From JADJNY01 sp046349615 (GTDB taxonomy: Bacteria > Planctomycetota > UBA1135 > GCA-002686595), in NCBI GenBank assembly GCA_046349615.1, contig JAXMBZ010000002.1:372001-436000 (forward strand): a stretch of DNA of 64,000 nucleotides, written 5' to 3'. The position numbers were made by a program, and so were the translations under genes. This document shows positions 29,167 through 36,834 of the stretch, piece by piece (the stretch's first letter is position 1; every line of letters begins with the position of its first letter). The notes beneath the pieces are model-generated. The model made no database searches and had not been told where the DNA came from. It saw nothing but the letters and a program-made list of their open reading frames with translations.

Positions 29167-29172
29167 ACTCTA
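29167..29172 (-). promoter_or_regulatory. -10 element TAGAGT, leaderless-type spacing
   Basis: On the minus strand TAGAGT ends 6 nt before the ATG of the adenosine deaminase gene. The same hexamer is the -10 of the tRNA promoter at 38809. Confidence 0.65.
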
Positions 29173-29274
29173 GTCGAGCGCCGGGGCCGGGAGAACACCC
29201 CGCGCCGCGCCTCGGTGGAGCATCGCCCGCGTTTCCCGTAGCATCCTCGCCCCCGCAATCCTCGAGGAGACCTC

Positions 29275-30747
29275 GTGACCGCCAACGTCCGCGTCCGCTT
29301 CGCACCGAGCCCCACCGGCCGCCTCCACATCGGAGGTGCGCGCACCGCGCTCTTCAACTGGGCCTACGCGCGCCGCCACGGCGGCACGTTCCTCCTGCGC
29401 ATCGAGGACACCGACCCCGAGCGTTCGACGAAGGAGTACGAGCGCGCGATCCTCGAAGGGCTGCGCTGGCTCGGCATCGACTGGGACGAGGGCCCGGACG
29501 TCGGCGGCCCGTACGCGCCGTACCACCAGGCACAGCGCATCGAGCGCCACCGCGTCGTCGCGCAGACGATGCTCGCGCGCGGCGAGGCGTACCGCTGCTT
29601 CTGCTCGCACGAGCGCCTCGAGTCGATGCGCGCGGAACAGGAAGCGGAGCACCAGGCGTCGGCGTACGACAAGCGCTGCCGCTCGATCCCGAAGGACGAG
29701 GCCGAACGCCGCGCGGCGGCGGGCGAGAGCTTCGTCGTGCGCTTCCGCGTCCCCGAGGGCCGAACGTCGCTCGTCGACCACGTGCGCGGCGACGTGACCT
29801 TCGACAACAAGGAGGTCGACGACTGGATCATGGTCCGCTCGGACGGCAACCCGACCTACAACTTCGTCGTCGTGTGCGACGACGTGGACATGAAGGTCAC
29901 GCACGTCTTCCGCGGCGAGGAACACCTGATCAACACGCCGAAGCAGGTGCTGCTCTACAAGGCGATGGGCGCGACGCCGCCGGAGTTCGGACACCTGCCG
30001 CTGATGCTCGGCACGGACCGCAAGAAGCTCAGCAAGCGCACGGGCGACACCGCGCTGCAGGACTACCAGGAGAAGGGCTACCCGAAGGACGCGGTCGTCA
30101 ACTTCCTCTGCCTGCAGGGTTGGGCGCTGAACGGCACGCAGGAGATCTTCTCGCTCGACGAGCTCGTGAAGCACTTCGACATCCACGACGTGTCGAAGGC
30201 GGGCGCCGTGTTCGACATCGACAAGTTCCGCTGGCTCGCGGGCGAGTACCTGCGCAAGGAGCCGCTCCCGACGCTGCTCGACCACTGCGCGCCGTACGCG
30301 GTGCGCGCGGGGCTGCTCACCGACGCGGACGTCGCGGCGAAGCGCGCGTGGCTCGAGTCCGTGCTCGCGGCCGAGAAGGAGCGCATGCACGTGTACTCCG
30401 ACTTCCCCGCGCGGATCGCGTACCTCTTCGCGAAGGACGACGAGCTCCCGTACGACGCCGACGCGGAGGCGAACGCGCGCAAGCACGCGCAGCGCGTCGC
30501 GCTCCTCGGCGACTTCCAGGCGTGGCTCGCGCCCCGGCTCGCGGCCGGCGAGCCGTCGGCGGCGCTGCGCGACGGGATGAAGGCGTGGCTCGCGGAGCGC
30601 AAGGCGAAGATGCCGGAGCTGCTCCAGCCGCTGCGTTGCGCGCTCTCCGGCCGCGCCGGCGGTCCGGACTGCTTCGACATGATCGCGTGGCTCGGCCGGG
30701 AGCGGGCGCTCGCCCGCATCGAGCACGCGCGCCGCAGGCTCGCCTGA
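29275..30747 (+). CDS. gltX: Glutamyl-tRNA synthetase
   Basis: Class I aminoacyl-tRNA synthetase of 490 aa charging tRNA-Glu. The HIGH-type motif FAPSPTGRLHIGGARTALF begins near residue 9 and the KMSKS-equivalent KKLSKRTG lies near residue 248. The anticodon-binding helical domain fills the C-terminal third. The GTG start follows GAGGAG at good spacing; TAGCAT at 29239 is a possible -10. Whether the enzyme is discriminating or also charges tRNA-Gln cannot be decided here. Confidence 0.97.
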   Translation: MTANVRVRFAPSPTGRLHIGGARTALFNWAYARRHGGTFLLRIEDTDPERSTKEYERAILEGLRWLGIDWDEGPDVGGPYAPYHQAQRIERHRVVAQTMLARGEAYRCFCSHERLESMRAEQEAEHQASAYDKRCRSIPKDEAERRAAAGESFVVRFRVPEGRTSLVDHVRGDVTFDNKEVDDWIMVRSDGNPTYNFVVVCDDVDMKVTHVFRGEEHLINTPKQVLLYKAMGATPPEFGHLPLMLGTDRKKLSKRTGDTALQDYQEKGYPKDAVVNFLCLQGWALNGTQEIFSLDELVKHFDIHDVSKAGAVFDIDKFRWLAGEYLRKEPLPTLLDHCAPYAVRAGLLTDADVAAKRAWLESVLAAEKERMHVYSDFPARIAYLFAKDDELPYDADAEANARKHAQRVALLGDFQAWLAPRLAAGEPSAALRDGMKAWLAERKAKMPELLQPLRCALSGRAGGPDCFDMIAWLGRERALARIEHARRRLA

Positions 30748-30862
30748 TCCCCGGTCGCTCCGGCGGCTCGTCCCGCGCGGTGCTGCGTTCGGCGCGGCGC
30801 CGGGGGGCGCGCCGGAGCGGGCGCTCAAGCTCCAGCGGGGGAGCGCCGAAAGGCGTTCGCGG

Positions 30863-31669
30863 ATGGACCCCGTCGAACCCACGCGCCCGGAAGGCTCCGC
30901 ACCGACGCCGGACGCGGGCGCGCTCGCCTGCAGCGACGCGCTCGCGCTCGTCCGGCGCTTCGTGTCCGGGGACGAGGACGTCGCGGCGCGAGCGCAGCTC
31001 CGCGCGCACCTCGCCGCGTGCACGGCGTGCCGCGAGCAGTACCGCGCCGAGGTCGTCCTCGTCGCGCAACTCGCGCGCGGCGGAGCGCGCGGCCTCGAGA
31101 GCGTGCGCCGCATGGAAGCGCGGGCGACGCGGCAGCTCGTCGGTGAGCGCCGTGGTCGGCGCGTCCCGATCGCGAGGCTCGTGCTCCCCGCCGTCGGGCT
31201 CTACGCGCTCTTCGCGATCGCGGGGCCGGAGAAGGGCGGGCCCGCGCACTGCTCGAGCCTCGCCGGGAGCGTCCATGCGGCGGGGGAAGAGCTGCGCGTC
31301 GAATCGGGCGAGCGCGAGCTCAAGCGCGGCGCCGCGTGCAGCACGGACGACATCTCCCGCGCGCGGCTCGCTCGCGGGGGATCGGTGCTCGTGCTCGAGC
31401 CTTCGAGCGCGCTCCTCTTCGAGCGCAGCGAGCCGTTTCGGGTCCGGCTCGTGTACGGACGGCTGCTCGTCGAAGGCCCGGTGCTCGTCACGACCGCGTT
31501 CGGCGCGGTGGCGGTCGAGGACGGAGCGGGCGTGATCGAGCTCGGCCGCGACGCGCTCGAGGTCGCGTGCACGCGCGGCGCGCTGCGTCTCGACGACGCC
31601 GCGGGCGAGGAAGAGCTGCACGCGGGCGCGCACGCGGTCCGCACGCGCGCGCGCGCCGCGGCGCGTTGA
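30863..31669 (+). CDS. Anti-sigma-factor-like zinc-finger protein with FecR-like domain
   Basis: A 268-aa membrane protein. The N-terminal part has a zf-HC2-type motif, HLAACTACREQYR (His-x3-Cys-x2-Cys, about residues 50-62), typical of anti-sigma factors. A membrane segment (RLVLPAVGLYALFAIAG) lies near 108-124. The external part (about 130-250) resembles FecR: LKRGAACSTDDISRARLARGG, VRLVYGRLLVEGPVLVTTAFG. No sigma factor gene is adjacent, so the partner must lie elsewhere. Role as a signal-transducing anti-sigma factor is inferred. Confidence 0.65.
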   Translation: MDPVEPTRPEGSAPTPDAGALACSDALALVRRFVSGDEDVAARAQLRAHLAACTACREQYRAEVVLVAQLARGGARGLESVRRMEARATRQLVGERRGRRVPIARLVLPAVGLYALFAIAGPEKGGPAHCSSLAGSVHAAGEELRVESGERELKRGAACSTDDISRARLARGGSVLVLEPSSALLFERSEPFRVRLVYGRLLVEGPVLVTTAFGAVAVEDGAGVIELGRDALEVACTRGALRLDDAAGEEELHAGAHAVRTRARAAAR

Positions 31670-31894
31670 CGCTCGCGCTTCGCCGACGCGTCGACCTGCG
31701 CGCGCCGCAGCGCGTCGACGGGCACGCGCCGCGGGCGCCACGACCCACGCGCTCCGTCCGCGCGTGCCCGCACTGAGCGGCGCGCCGAAGCGCGGAAACC
31801 CAGCAGAAGATGCGCGTTCTCGCAAGGCCCTCCAGCGCGCGTTCGAAGCGCGAAAAGCGCCGCGCGACGGCGCCCGTCGGCGCGCTTCGTCCCG

Positions 31895-31900
31895 TACGAT
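31895..31900 (+). promoter_or_regulatory. -10 element TACGAT, leaderless-type spacing
   Basis: TACGAT ends 6 nt before the ATG at 31907. The preceding 236 bp contain no supported gene. Confidence 0.55.
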
Positions 31901-31906
31901 GAGCGA

Positions 31907-32788
31907 ATGTCCGCCCCCGCCGCTCCGAGCGTGCGCGTCGCGCCGCGCCGCCACTCGCGGCTCCGCCTCGCGACCTTTCGCGCGGCCGAGACCGCGGCGC
32001 GCGCGCTCGGCGGGCGCGCGTGGTACCGGCGCCGGCACCTCGCTCGAGCGCGGCTCCACGTGCGCGAGGAGCACGTCGCCGTCGTCGGGCTCGAGCGCGC
32101 GCTCGACGGCCTCACGATCGCCCACGTCTCGGACCTCCACGGCGGTCCGTTCCTCGCGCGCGGCGACCTCGCCGACGTCGTCGACGTCGTGAACGCGCGC
32201 ACGCCCGACCTCGTCGCGCTGACCGGCGACTGGATCACGCACGTCTGGTCGGACGCCCTGCCGCTCGTCGACGACCTCGCGCGCCTCGTCGCGCCGCTCG
32301 GTGTGTATTCGGTGTTCGGCAACCACGACTATCGGGGGCGCCTCGAGGGGCGGATCGCCGACGCGGGCGCGCGCGCGGGGATTCGTTTCCTGCGCAACGA
32401 GGGCGTCGTGCTCGAGCGCGGCGGCGCACGCTTCGCGCTCGTCGGGCTCGAGGACCCGGAGGAGGCGCGCGAGGTCGACCTCGCCCGCGCGCGCGCCGAC
32501 GTCGATCCCGCGCTGCCGGAGGTCGTGCTCTGCCACAATCCGCTCGCCGCGCGCCGCATCGCTCGGCCGGGCTGCGCCGCGATCCTCGCGGGCCACTCGC
32601 ACGGCACGCAGGTCGACCTGCCGTGGCTGCGGCGGCTCGGACCGGCGCACCCGGGGCTGCGCGTCGAGCTCGGCTCGACCGTGCTCGTCGTCAGCCGCGG
32701 GCTCGGCGTCGTCGGCCTGCCGTGGCGCGTCGGCGCGCCGGCGGAGCTCGTCTTCGTGCGCCTCGTCCGAGCGGAGGGGAGCGCGTGA
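31907..32788 (+). CDS. Metallophosphoesterase (YaeI/YkoQ-like)
   Basis: Calcineurin-like phosphoesterase of 293 aa. The dinuclear metal site motifs appear in order: SDLHGG (about residue 75), TGDW (about 105), GNHDY (about 140), LCHNP and AGHSHGTQ. The N-terminal 60 residues are Arg-rich without a clear membrane segment. The relatives act on membrane lipid pyrophosphates or unknown phosphodiesters. The stop overlaps the next start (TGATG), so the two are translationally coupled. Confidence 0.85.
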   Translation: MSAPAAPSVRVAPRRHSRLRLATFRAAETAARALGGRAWYRRRHLARARLHVREEHVAVVGLERALDGLTIAHVSDLHGGPFLARGDLADVVDVVNARTPDLVALTGDWITHVWSDALPLVDDLARLVAPLGVYSVFGNHDYRGRLEGRIADAGARAGIRFLRNEGVVLERGGARFALVGLEDPEEAREVDLARARADVDPALPEVVLCHNPLAARRIARPGCAAILAGHSHGTQVDLPWLRRLGPAHPGLRVELGSTVLVVSRGLGVVGLPWRVGAPAELVFVRLVRAEGSA

Positions 32789-33669
32789 TGCACGGCGCGC
32801 TCGCGCTTTCGCAGGGCGTGCTCCACGTCGCGCGGCCCTCGGCGCGCGTCGAGATCGTGCCCTACGACCTCGACGGTCGGCCGCTCGGGCGCGGCTTCCG
32901 CGTGCGCGGGCTCGCGGGTTCGCGCGTCGAACTCGCCGCGATCGCGTGCGACGTCGACCGGCGCATCTGGGCCGTCGATTCGTCGTCGCGCGCGCTCCGC
33001 GCGTTCAACGTGTTCGGGCTCGAGCTCTTCGCGTGGCGCGACGACGCGGTGGAGGAGCTCGACCGCCCCGCGCGCATCGGCCGTCCGGTCGGGATCGCGA
33101 CGACGGGGGTCGAGACCGACCTGCGCCTGCTCGTCGCGAGCGCGGGTGAGCGCCGGCATGCGCTCCACTGGGTCGATCCCGTCGAACGCACGGCGCTCTC
33201 GATGCGGCCGCTCGGCGATCCGAACGAGCGCTTCCGCCGCCTCGCCGGCGTCGCGCTCGACGGCGCGCTCGCCGCGGCCTGCGAGGTCGGCGCGCAGCGC
33301 GTCCAGGTGTTCCGCTCGGGCGAGTTCCACTTCGCCTTCCGTTGTCCTCCGGCGCCGGGGACGGGTTCCTCGTTCGAGCCGCGCGCGATCGCGATCCTCC
33401 CCGACGCACGTTTCGTCGTCGCCTGCGGAGGCGGGGCGAGCGGGGTGCTCCTCTTCCGCGGAGACGGCATGCTCGAGCGCGTGCTCGCACACGACGGGCT
33501 CGAGGACGGCTGCGTCTTCGAGCCGAGTGCCGTCGCGGTGGAGCCGGGCCGGTTGGAGGCCGAGACGCGGATCGCGGTGATCGACCGCGACGGGGCGCGG
33601 GTCCAGCTCTTCGGCCTCGACGGACGCGCGTTCGGGGCCTTCCTCGACCCGTCGGAAGCGCGCGTCTGA
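32788..33669 (+). CDS. Beta-propeller (NHL-like) protein of unknown function
   Basis: A 293-aa protein made of repeated four-stranded units: IACDVDRRIWAVDSSSRALRAFNVFG, GVALDGALAAACEVGAQRVQVFRSG and AVEPGRLEAETRIAVIDRDGARVQLFG show the NHL/SMP-30-like blade pattern. No signal peptide is seen. The ATG is created within the stop codon of the phosphoesterase gene (TGATG) after a GGAGGGG. The role is not known; coupling suggests a shared process with the phosphoesterase. Confidence 0.7.
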   Translation: MHGALALSQGVLHVARPSARVEIVPYDLDGRPLGRGFRVRGLAGSRVELAAIACDVDRRIWAVDSSSRALRAFNVFGLELFAWRDDAVEELDRPARIGRPVGIATTGVETDLRLLVASAGERRHALHWVDPVERTALSMRPLGDPNERFRRLAGVALDGALAAACEVGAQRVQVFRSGEFHFAFRCPPAPGTGSSFEPRAIAILPDARFVVACGGGASGVLLFRGDGMLERVLAHDGLEDGCVFEPSAVAVEPGRLEAETRIAVIDRDGARVQLFGLDGRAFGAFLDPSEARV

Positions 33670-33785
33670 CCCGATTCCGCCCGCGACCCCGCTGGAAGTT
33701 CCTTCCGAGGCCCCCCAGGAACGGGCGCGGAAAGGTCGGGAACCCGCGCGGCCTGGGCTTCGTCCCCGACGCGTGGAAACCGGGG

Positions 33786-33791
33786 TAGAGT
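33786..33791 (+). promoter_or_regulatory. Candidate -10 element TAGAGT
   Basis: TAGAGT, identical to the tRNA promoter -10, lies 82 bp before the ATG at 33874. No clear -35 lies 17 bp upstream. It would give the esterase gene a leader of about 75 nt. Confidence 0.4.
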
Positions 33792-33873
33792 TCTGCATCG
33801 GGATTGCCGCCGTGCGCTCGGGAAGGCGCGCGGCTTCGCCCGCGCGGTCCGCCCCGCGCGCGCTCACCACGGA

Positions 33874-35463
33874 ATGAAACACCTCGCCACGAGCCTCCTC
33901 TTCGTCGCTGCGGCCTGCGCCCCGGCGACGACGCCTTCGTCCTCGCGCCCGGACGACTCCGTCCTCGGGCTGCGCGCTCCGGCCCCGGCGCCCGCGGCGC
34001 CGAGCACTCCGTCCGCCGAGGCGGACGAGTTCGACCTCGGCGGCGTGCTCGTGCCGAACCCGAAGGCGATCGGCCGCGGGAAGCTGGCGGTCGAGCCGCG
34101 CTCGCGTTCGCTCGTGACGGCCGCGACGAAGACGCCGACGAACCTCGGCGGACGCGCGGACACGCTCGCGATGCTGAGCGCCGGCCAGATCAAGCAGGTC
34201 GGGCTCCGCCGCCTCGCGCGCGCCTACCCGGTGCCGGGCGTCGCCGGGATGTACACGATCACGCTGAACAACACGGGCTCGGGCTGGCAGGAGACGTTCC
34301 TCCTCCAAGTCCCCGCGGTGCCGTCGACGACGCCGGCGCCGCTGCTCGTGTGCTTCCACAAGTTCGGCGTGTCGCAGAACGACATCCTCACGCGCACGAC
34401 GTTCTTCCAGGAGGCGCAGGCGCGCAACTGGTTCTGCATCGCGCCGCTCGGCGCGGCGCAGGTCTCGTTCAGCTCGCTCGAGAGCCAGGTGAACGTCCGG
34501 GCCGCGATCGACTACGTCACGGGTGCGTTCACGATCGACCGCGCCCGCGTCTACGGCGTCGGGTTCTCGATGGGCGGCGGTTCCGTGACGAGCTACGCGG
34601 CGCGGCACCTCGATCCGAACGGCGTCATGTTCGCCGCGATCGCGAACCACACGGGCGGCGTCGCGCTCCCGCACACCTACGCGAACGAGGCCGACGACGA
34701 CGACTCCGACGACAACATCCCGAACTTCGGCGACCACCTCGAGGTCCCCGACATCCTCGACTTCTGGTACGGCGGGACGCCGACTCTGAACCCCTTCGCG
34801 TACCTGCGCTGCTCGATGATGGACCTCGATGCGACGACGGGCACGGTCGCGCCGGACACGGACATGGCGCGCAACCTCGCGCACGTGCCGATCCTGAACT
34901 GGCTCGCCGCGGGCGATCCGATGGTCTACCTGTACGAGCAGACCGACGAATTCCAGAAGCACGTCGAGCACCAGAACACGCAGAACACGCTCGTGATCGC
35001 GCCGGGCACCGTGCACAGCTGGAACACGCTGGACGAGACGGCCGTGTGCAACTGGCTCGCGCAGTTCACGCTGCAGCTCCCGACGCAGGGCCGCCTGCTC
35101 GCCGACCAGGACGGCACGTGGCTCCGGTTCCAGGTCACGCAGGACCACGGCGGCGAGTTCACGCCGTTCGACTGGACCGCGACCGCCGGGACGAACCGGC
35201 TCCAGCTCTCCGGCACGCGCAACCTGCGCTCGCTGACCGTCGACGCGGCCGGGCTCGGCCTCTCGACCACGGCGCCGCTGACGGTGCAACTCGCGACGCT
35301 CGATGCGACGGGGGACGAGATCGTCCTCACCGGCTATGCGCAGGCCCCGAGCTCCGTGCTCCGCGACGGCCAACCCGCGTCGTCGACGTTCGACGCGCAA
35401 CTCCACACGCTCCGGCTGACGGAGACCGACGGCGCGACGCACGTCTGGACGATCGCTCCCTGA
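33874..35463 (+). CDS. Exported lipoprotein esterase (alpha/beta hydrolase)
   Basis: Lipoprotein of 529 aa. The signal ends in a lipobox (LLFVAAACAP, lipid Cys near residue 15). A disordered Pro/Ala linker follows to about residue 50. The central part is an alpha/beta hydrolase of the feruloyl-esterase/PHB-depolymerase type: LLVCFHKFG, the nucleophile elbow GFSMGGG (Ser near residue 231), and PGTVHSWN with the likely catalytic His near residue 380. Residues 410-529 form a beta-rich domain without known name. It stands alone and ends at a GC hairpin. The substrate (ester polymer or glycan ester) is not known. Confidence 0.75.
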   Translation: MKHLATSLLFVAAACAPATTPSSSRPDDSVLGLRAPAPAPAAPSTPSAEADEFDLGGVLVPNPKAIGRGKLAVEPRSRSLVTAATKTPTNLGGRADTLAMLSAGQIKQVGLRRLARAYPVPGVAGMYTITLNNTGSGWQETFLLQVPAVPSTTPAPLLVCFHKFGVSQNDILTRTTFFQEAQARNWFCIAPLGAAQVSFSSLESQVNVRAAIDYVTGAFTIDRARVYGVGFSMGGGSVTSYAARHLDPNGVMFAAIANHTGGVALPHTYANEADDDDSDDNIPNFGDHLEVPDILDFWYGGTPTLNPFAYLRCSMMDLDATTGTVAPDTDMARNLAHVPILNWLAAGDPMVYLYEQTDEFQKHVEHQNTQNTLVIAPGTVHSWNTLDETAVCNWLAQFTLQLPTQGRLLADQDGTWLRFQVTQDHGGEFTPFDWTATAGTNRLQLSGTRNLRSLTVDAAGLGLSTTAPLTVQLATLDATGDEIVLTGYAQAPSSVLRDGQPASSTFDAQLHTLRLTETDGATHVWTIAP

Positions 35464-35495
35464 TCCTGCCCGCGTCGACCTCGAACGAACCGCGA

Positions 35496-35515
35496 GGGCG
35501 CCCCGACGGGCGCCC
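35496..35515 (+). terminator. Stem-loop after the esterase gene
   Basis: Perfect 8-bp stem GGGCGCCC / GGGCGCCC around CGAC, 33 bp after the stop. It is followed by TT only, so it is a weak intrinsic terminator by T-tract criteria. Confidence 0.5.
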
Positions 35516-35553
35516 TTCGCGCGTTCCCGGGGAGGAACGGCCCGCGGCACCGT

Positions 35554-35593
35554 GGAAAAGAAAGGGGGCCGGGGATCCGAAGATCACCGGCCC
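35554..35593 (-). terminator. Rho-independent terminator with UUCG loop, minus strand
   Basis: Read on the minus strand, GGGCCGG/CCGGCCC (7 bp) is topped by GATC/GATC with a UUCG tetraloop, and is followed by CCTTTCTTTTCC. Loop and T-rich tract make this the best intrinsic terminator in the window. It should end transcription from the minus-strand gene at 35778-36344. Confidence 0.8.
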
Positions 35594-35608
35594 GAGGGAG
35601 AGAGGAGT

Positions 35609-35666
35609 TTCCGCCGAGCTTCCCGGGTGTCGCACCGCTCGCAAAGTGCGGCACCTCTCGGCGGAA
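35609..35666. ncRNA. Candidate structured RNA element (nested stems)
   Basis: An outer perfect 10-bp stem (TTCCGCCGAG at 35609-35618 with CTCGGCGGAA at 35657-35666) encloses an inner 8-bp stem (35627-35634 with 35647-35654). On the plus strand the inner stem includes one U-G pair; on the minus strand that pair is A-C. It lies just upstream of the minus-strand terminator in transcription order, so it could be a 3'-UTR structure or a small RNA. Confidence 0.4.
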
Positions 35667-35777
35667 CTCACATGCGCGAGAGGCTTTCACCTCCCGCGCC
35701 CGAATCGTAGCTAGCGGAAGAGTCAAGTGAAGCCCCCGGGGAGGGATTCTTTGTCGAATCTTCCGTCAGGGAGATGT

Positions 35778-36344
35778 TCAGCCGTCGCTCGGCTTCGGTC
35801 CCCGCGGCTCCACCCTCGCCTGCGCGCCGTCGAGCGCGGCCTCCCAGCGCCGGCGATCGCGCGCTTCGAGCCCCGCGCCGAGCAGGCTCCAGAGGGGGCC
35901 CAGCAGCGCCCTGGGCGTCGGAGGTGCGATCGAGCCCCGCCCCACGCCGCCCGGGAGCGGCGCCTCGGGCTCGGCCGAGGAGACGAGGACCGCCACGAGG
36001 AGCAGGGCCTCGAGGACCTCCTCGGCCGCGGCCGCCCGATCCCAGCCTGCGAGCTGGAGCAGCCTCGGGCCTTCGGGGCCGGCGGTCTGGACGACCAGCC
36101 GGTCGACCGGCAGCGCCGTCGGGAGCGGCGTCGTCCGCTCCGGGAGGAGGACGTTCGGATCGTGGAGTTCCGCGCGCGGATCGATCGCGGCGAGCGTTCG
36201 CCAGGGGTGGGATCCCGAGCTCCGCGCAGCGACCGCCGCCGAGCGCGCGACCCCGACCGAGATCAGGCCTTCGACGAGGGCACGCCAGGGGGATTCGTGT
36301 CCCGCGACGAGGCGCGCCACCAGCGGGTCGAGGTCGGTTCCCAT
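35778..36344 (-). CDS. Hypothetical protein
   Basis: Unrecognised 188-aa protein. It begins MGTDLDPLVARLVAGHESPW and contains LLPERTTPLPTALPVDRLVVQTAG and a hydrophobic helix-like AAAAEEVLEALLLVAVLVSS. No signal peptide, Cys or known motif is seen. Codon third-position GC fits a real gene, and a strong terminator lies downstream on the same strand. It diverges from the cupin gene, and 66 bp separate their starts, before the TATCTT element of the cupin gene. Confidence 0.55.
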   Translation of the reverse strand: MGTDLDPLVARLVAGHESPWRALVEGLISVGVARSAAVAARSSGSHPWRTLAAIDPRAELHDPNVLLPERTTPLPTALPVDRLVVQTAGPEGPRLLQLAGWDRAAAAEEVLEALLLVAVLVSSAEPEAPLPGGVGRGSIAPPTPRALLGPLWSLLGAGLEARDRRRWEAALDGAQARVEPRGPKPSDG

Positions 36345-36410
36345 CCGCCCGGGTATCGACCGATCCCGGCTCGGACCTCGACCACGGGGGCCGCGCGACG
36401 TCGCGCACGG

Positions 36411-36416
36411 TATCTT
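36411..36416 (+). promoter_or_regulatory. -10 element TATCTT, leaderless-type spacing
   Basis: TATCTT ends 7 nt before the ATG at 36424 and would drive the cupin / NifS-like / cysteine dioxygenase unit. Confidence 0.5.
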
Positions 36417-36423
36417 GGGTCCG

Positions 36424-36828
36424 ATGCAGATCGACGGACTGGTCCTCGCCGTCGCCCGGGCCGAGCTCGCCTGGCGCTCGACCCGCCACCCGGGCATCGC
36501 TTGGTTTCCGCTCCACCTCGCGGCGGAAGGCGAGGGCGCGGCGCGCGACTCGGCGGTCCTGATCCGCATGGAACCGGGCCGGGGCTATCCGACCCACGAG
36601 CACCTCGACGTCGAGGACGTCCTCCTGCTGCAGGGCGGGTACGCGGACGAGTTCGGCGAGCACCGGGCCGGCGGGTTCGTCCGCTACCCGAAGGGCTCGC
36701 GCCACGCACCCGTCGCTCTCGGGCGCGTCGACCGGCCCGCGGGGCCGGGCAACGAGGCCTGCATCCTGTTCGCCGTCGCACGGGGCGGCGTCCGGGTCGT
36801 CGATTCCCCCGAGCACGTCCCGCACTGA
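36424..36828 (+). CDS. ChrR-like cupin domain protein
   Basis: Single-domain cupin of 134 aa. Metal ligands are visible in YPTHEHLDVEDVLLLQGGYAD (two His and a Glu/Asp) and YPKGSRHAP (His). The pattern resembles the ChrR-type cupin_7 family, which often binds Zn or Fe. An upstream TTG at 36415 could extend it by three residues; the ATG is preferred because of the TATCTT element. It is followed after six bases by the NifS-like gene. As first gene of a cysteine-metabolism unit it may be a small metalloenzyme or sensor; the function is not known. Confidence 0.75.
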   Translation: MQIDGLVLAVARAELAWRSTRHPGIAWFPLHLAAEGEGAARDSAVLIRMEPGRGYPTHEHLDVEDVLLLQGGYADEFGEHRAGGFVRYPKGSRHAPVALGRVDRPAGPGNEACILFAVARGGVRVVDSPEHVPH

Positions 36829-36834
36829 ACCACC

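Larger units (their letters stand above)
35464..35777. other. Intergenic region with several RNA hairpins
   Basis: This 314-bp region lies between convergent genes (esterase on plus, hypothetical on minus). It contains the plus-strand stem-loop at 35496, a minus-strand terminator at 35566-35593 and a nested inverted repeat at 35609-35666. No coding frame is supported. Confidence 0.7.

Noticed and set aside
35704..35726. Minus-strand promoter TTGACT...TACGAT for a small RNA
   Set aside because: The spacer is only 11 bp, too short for a sigma-70 promoter.
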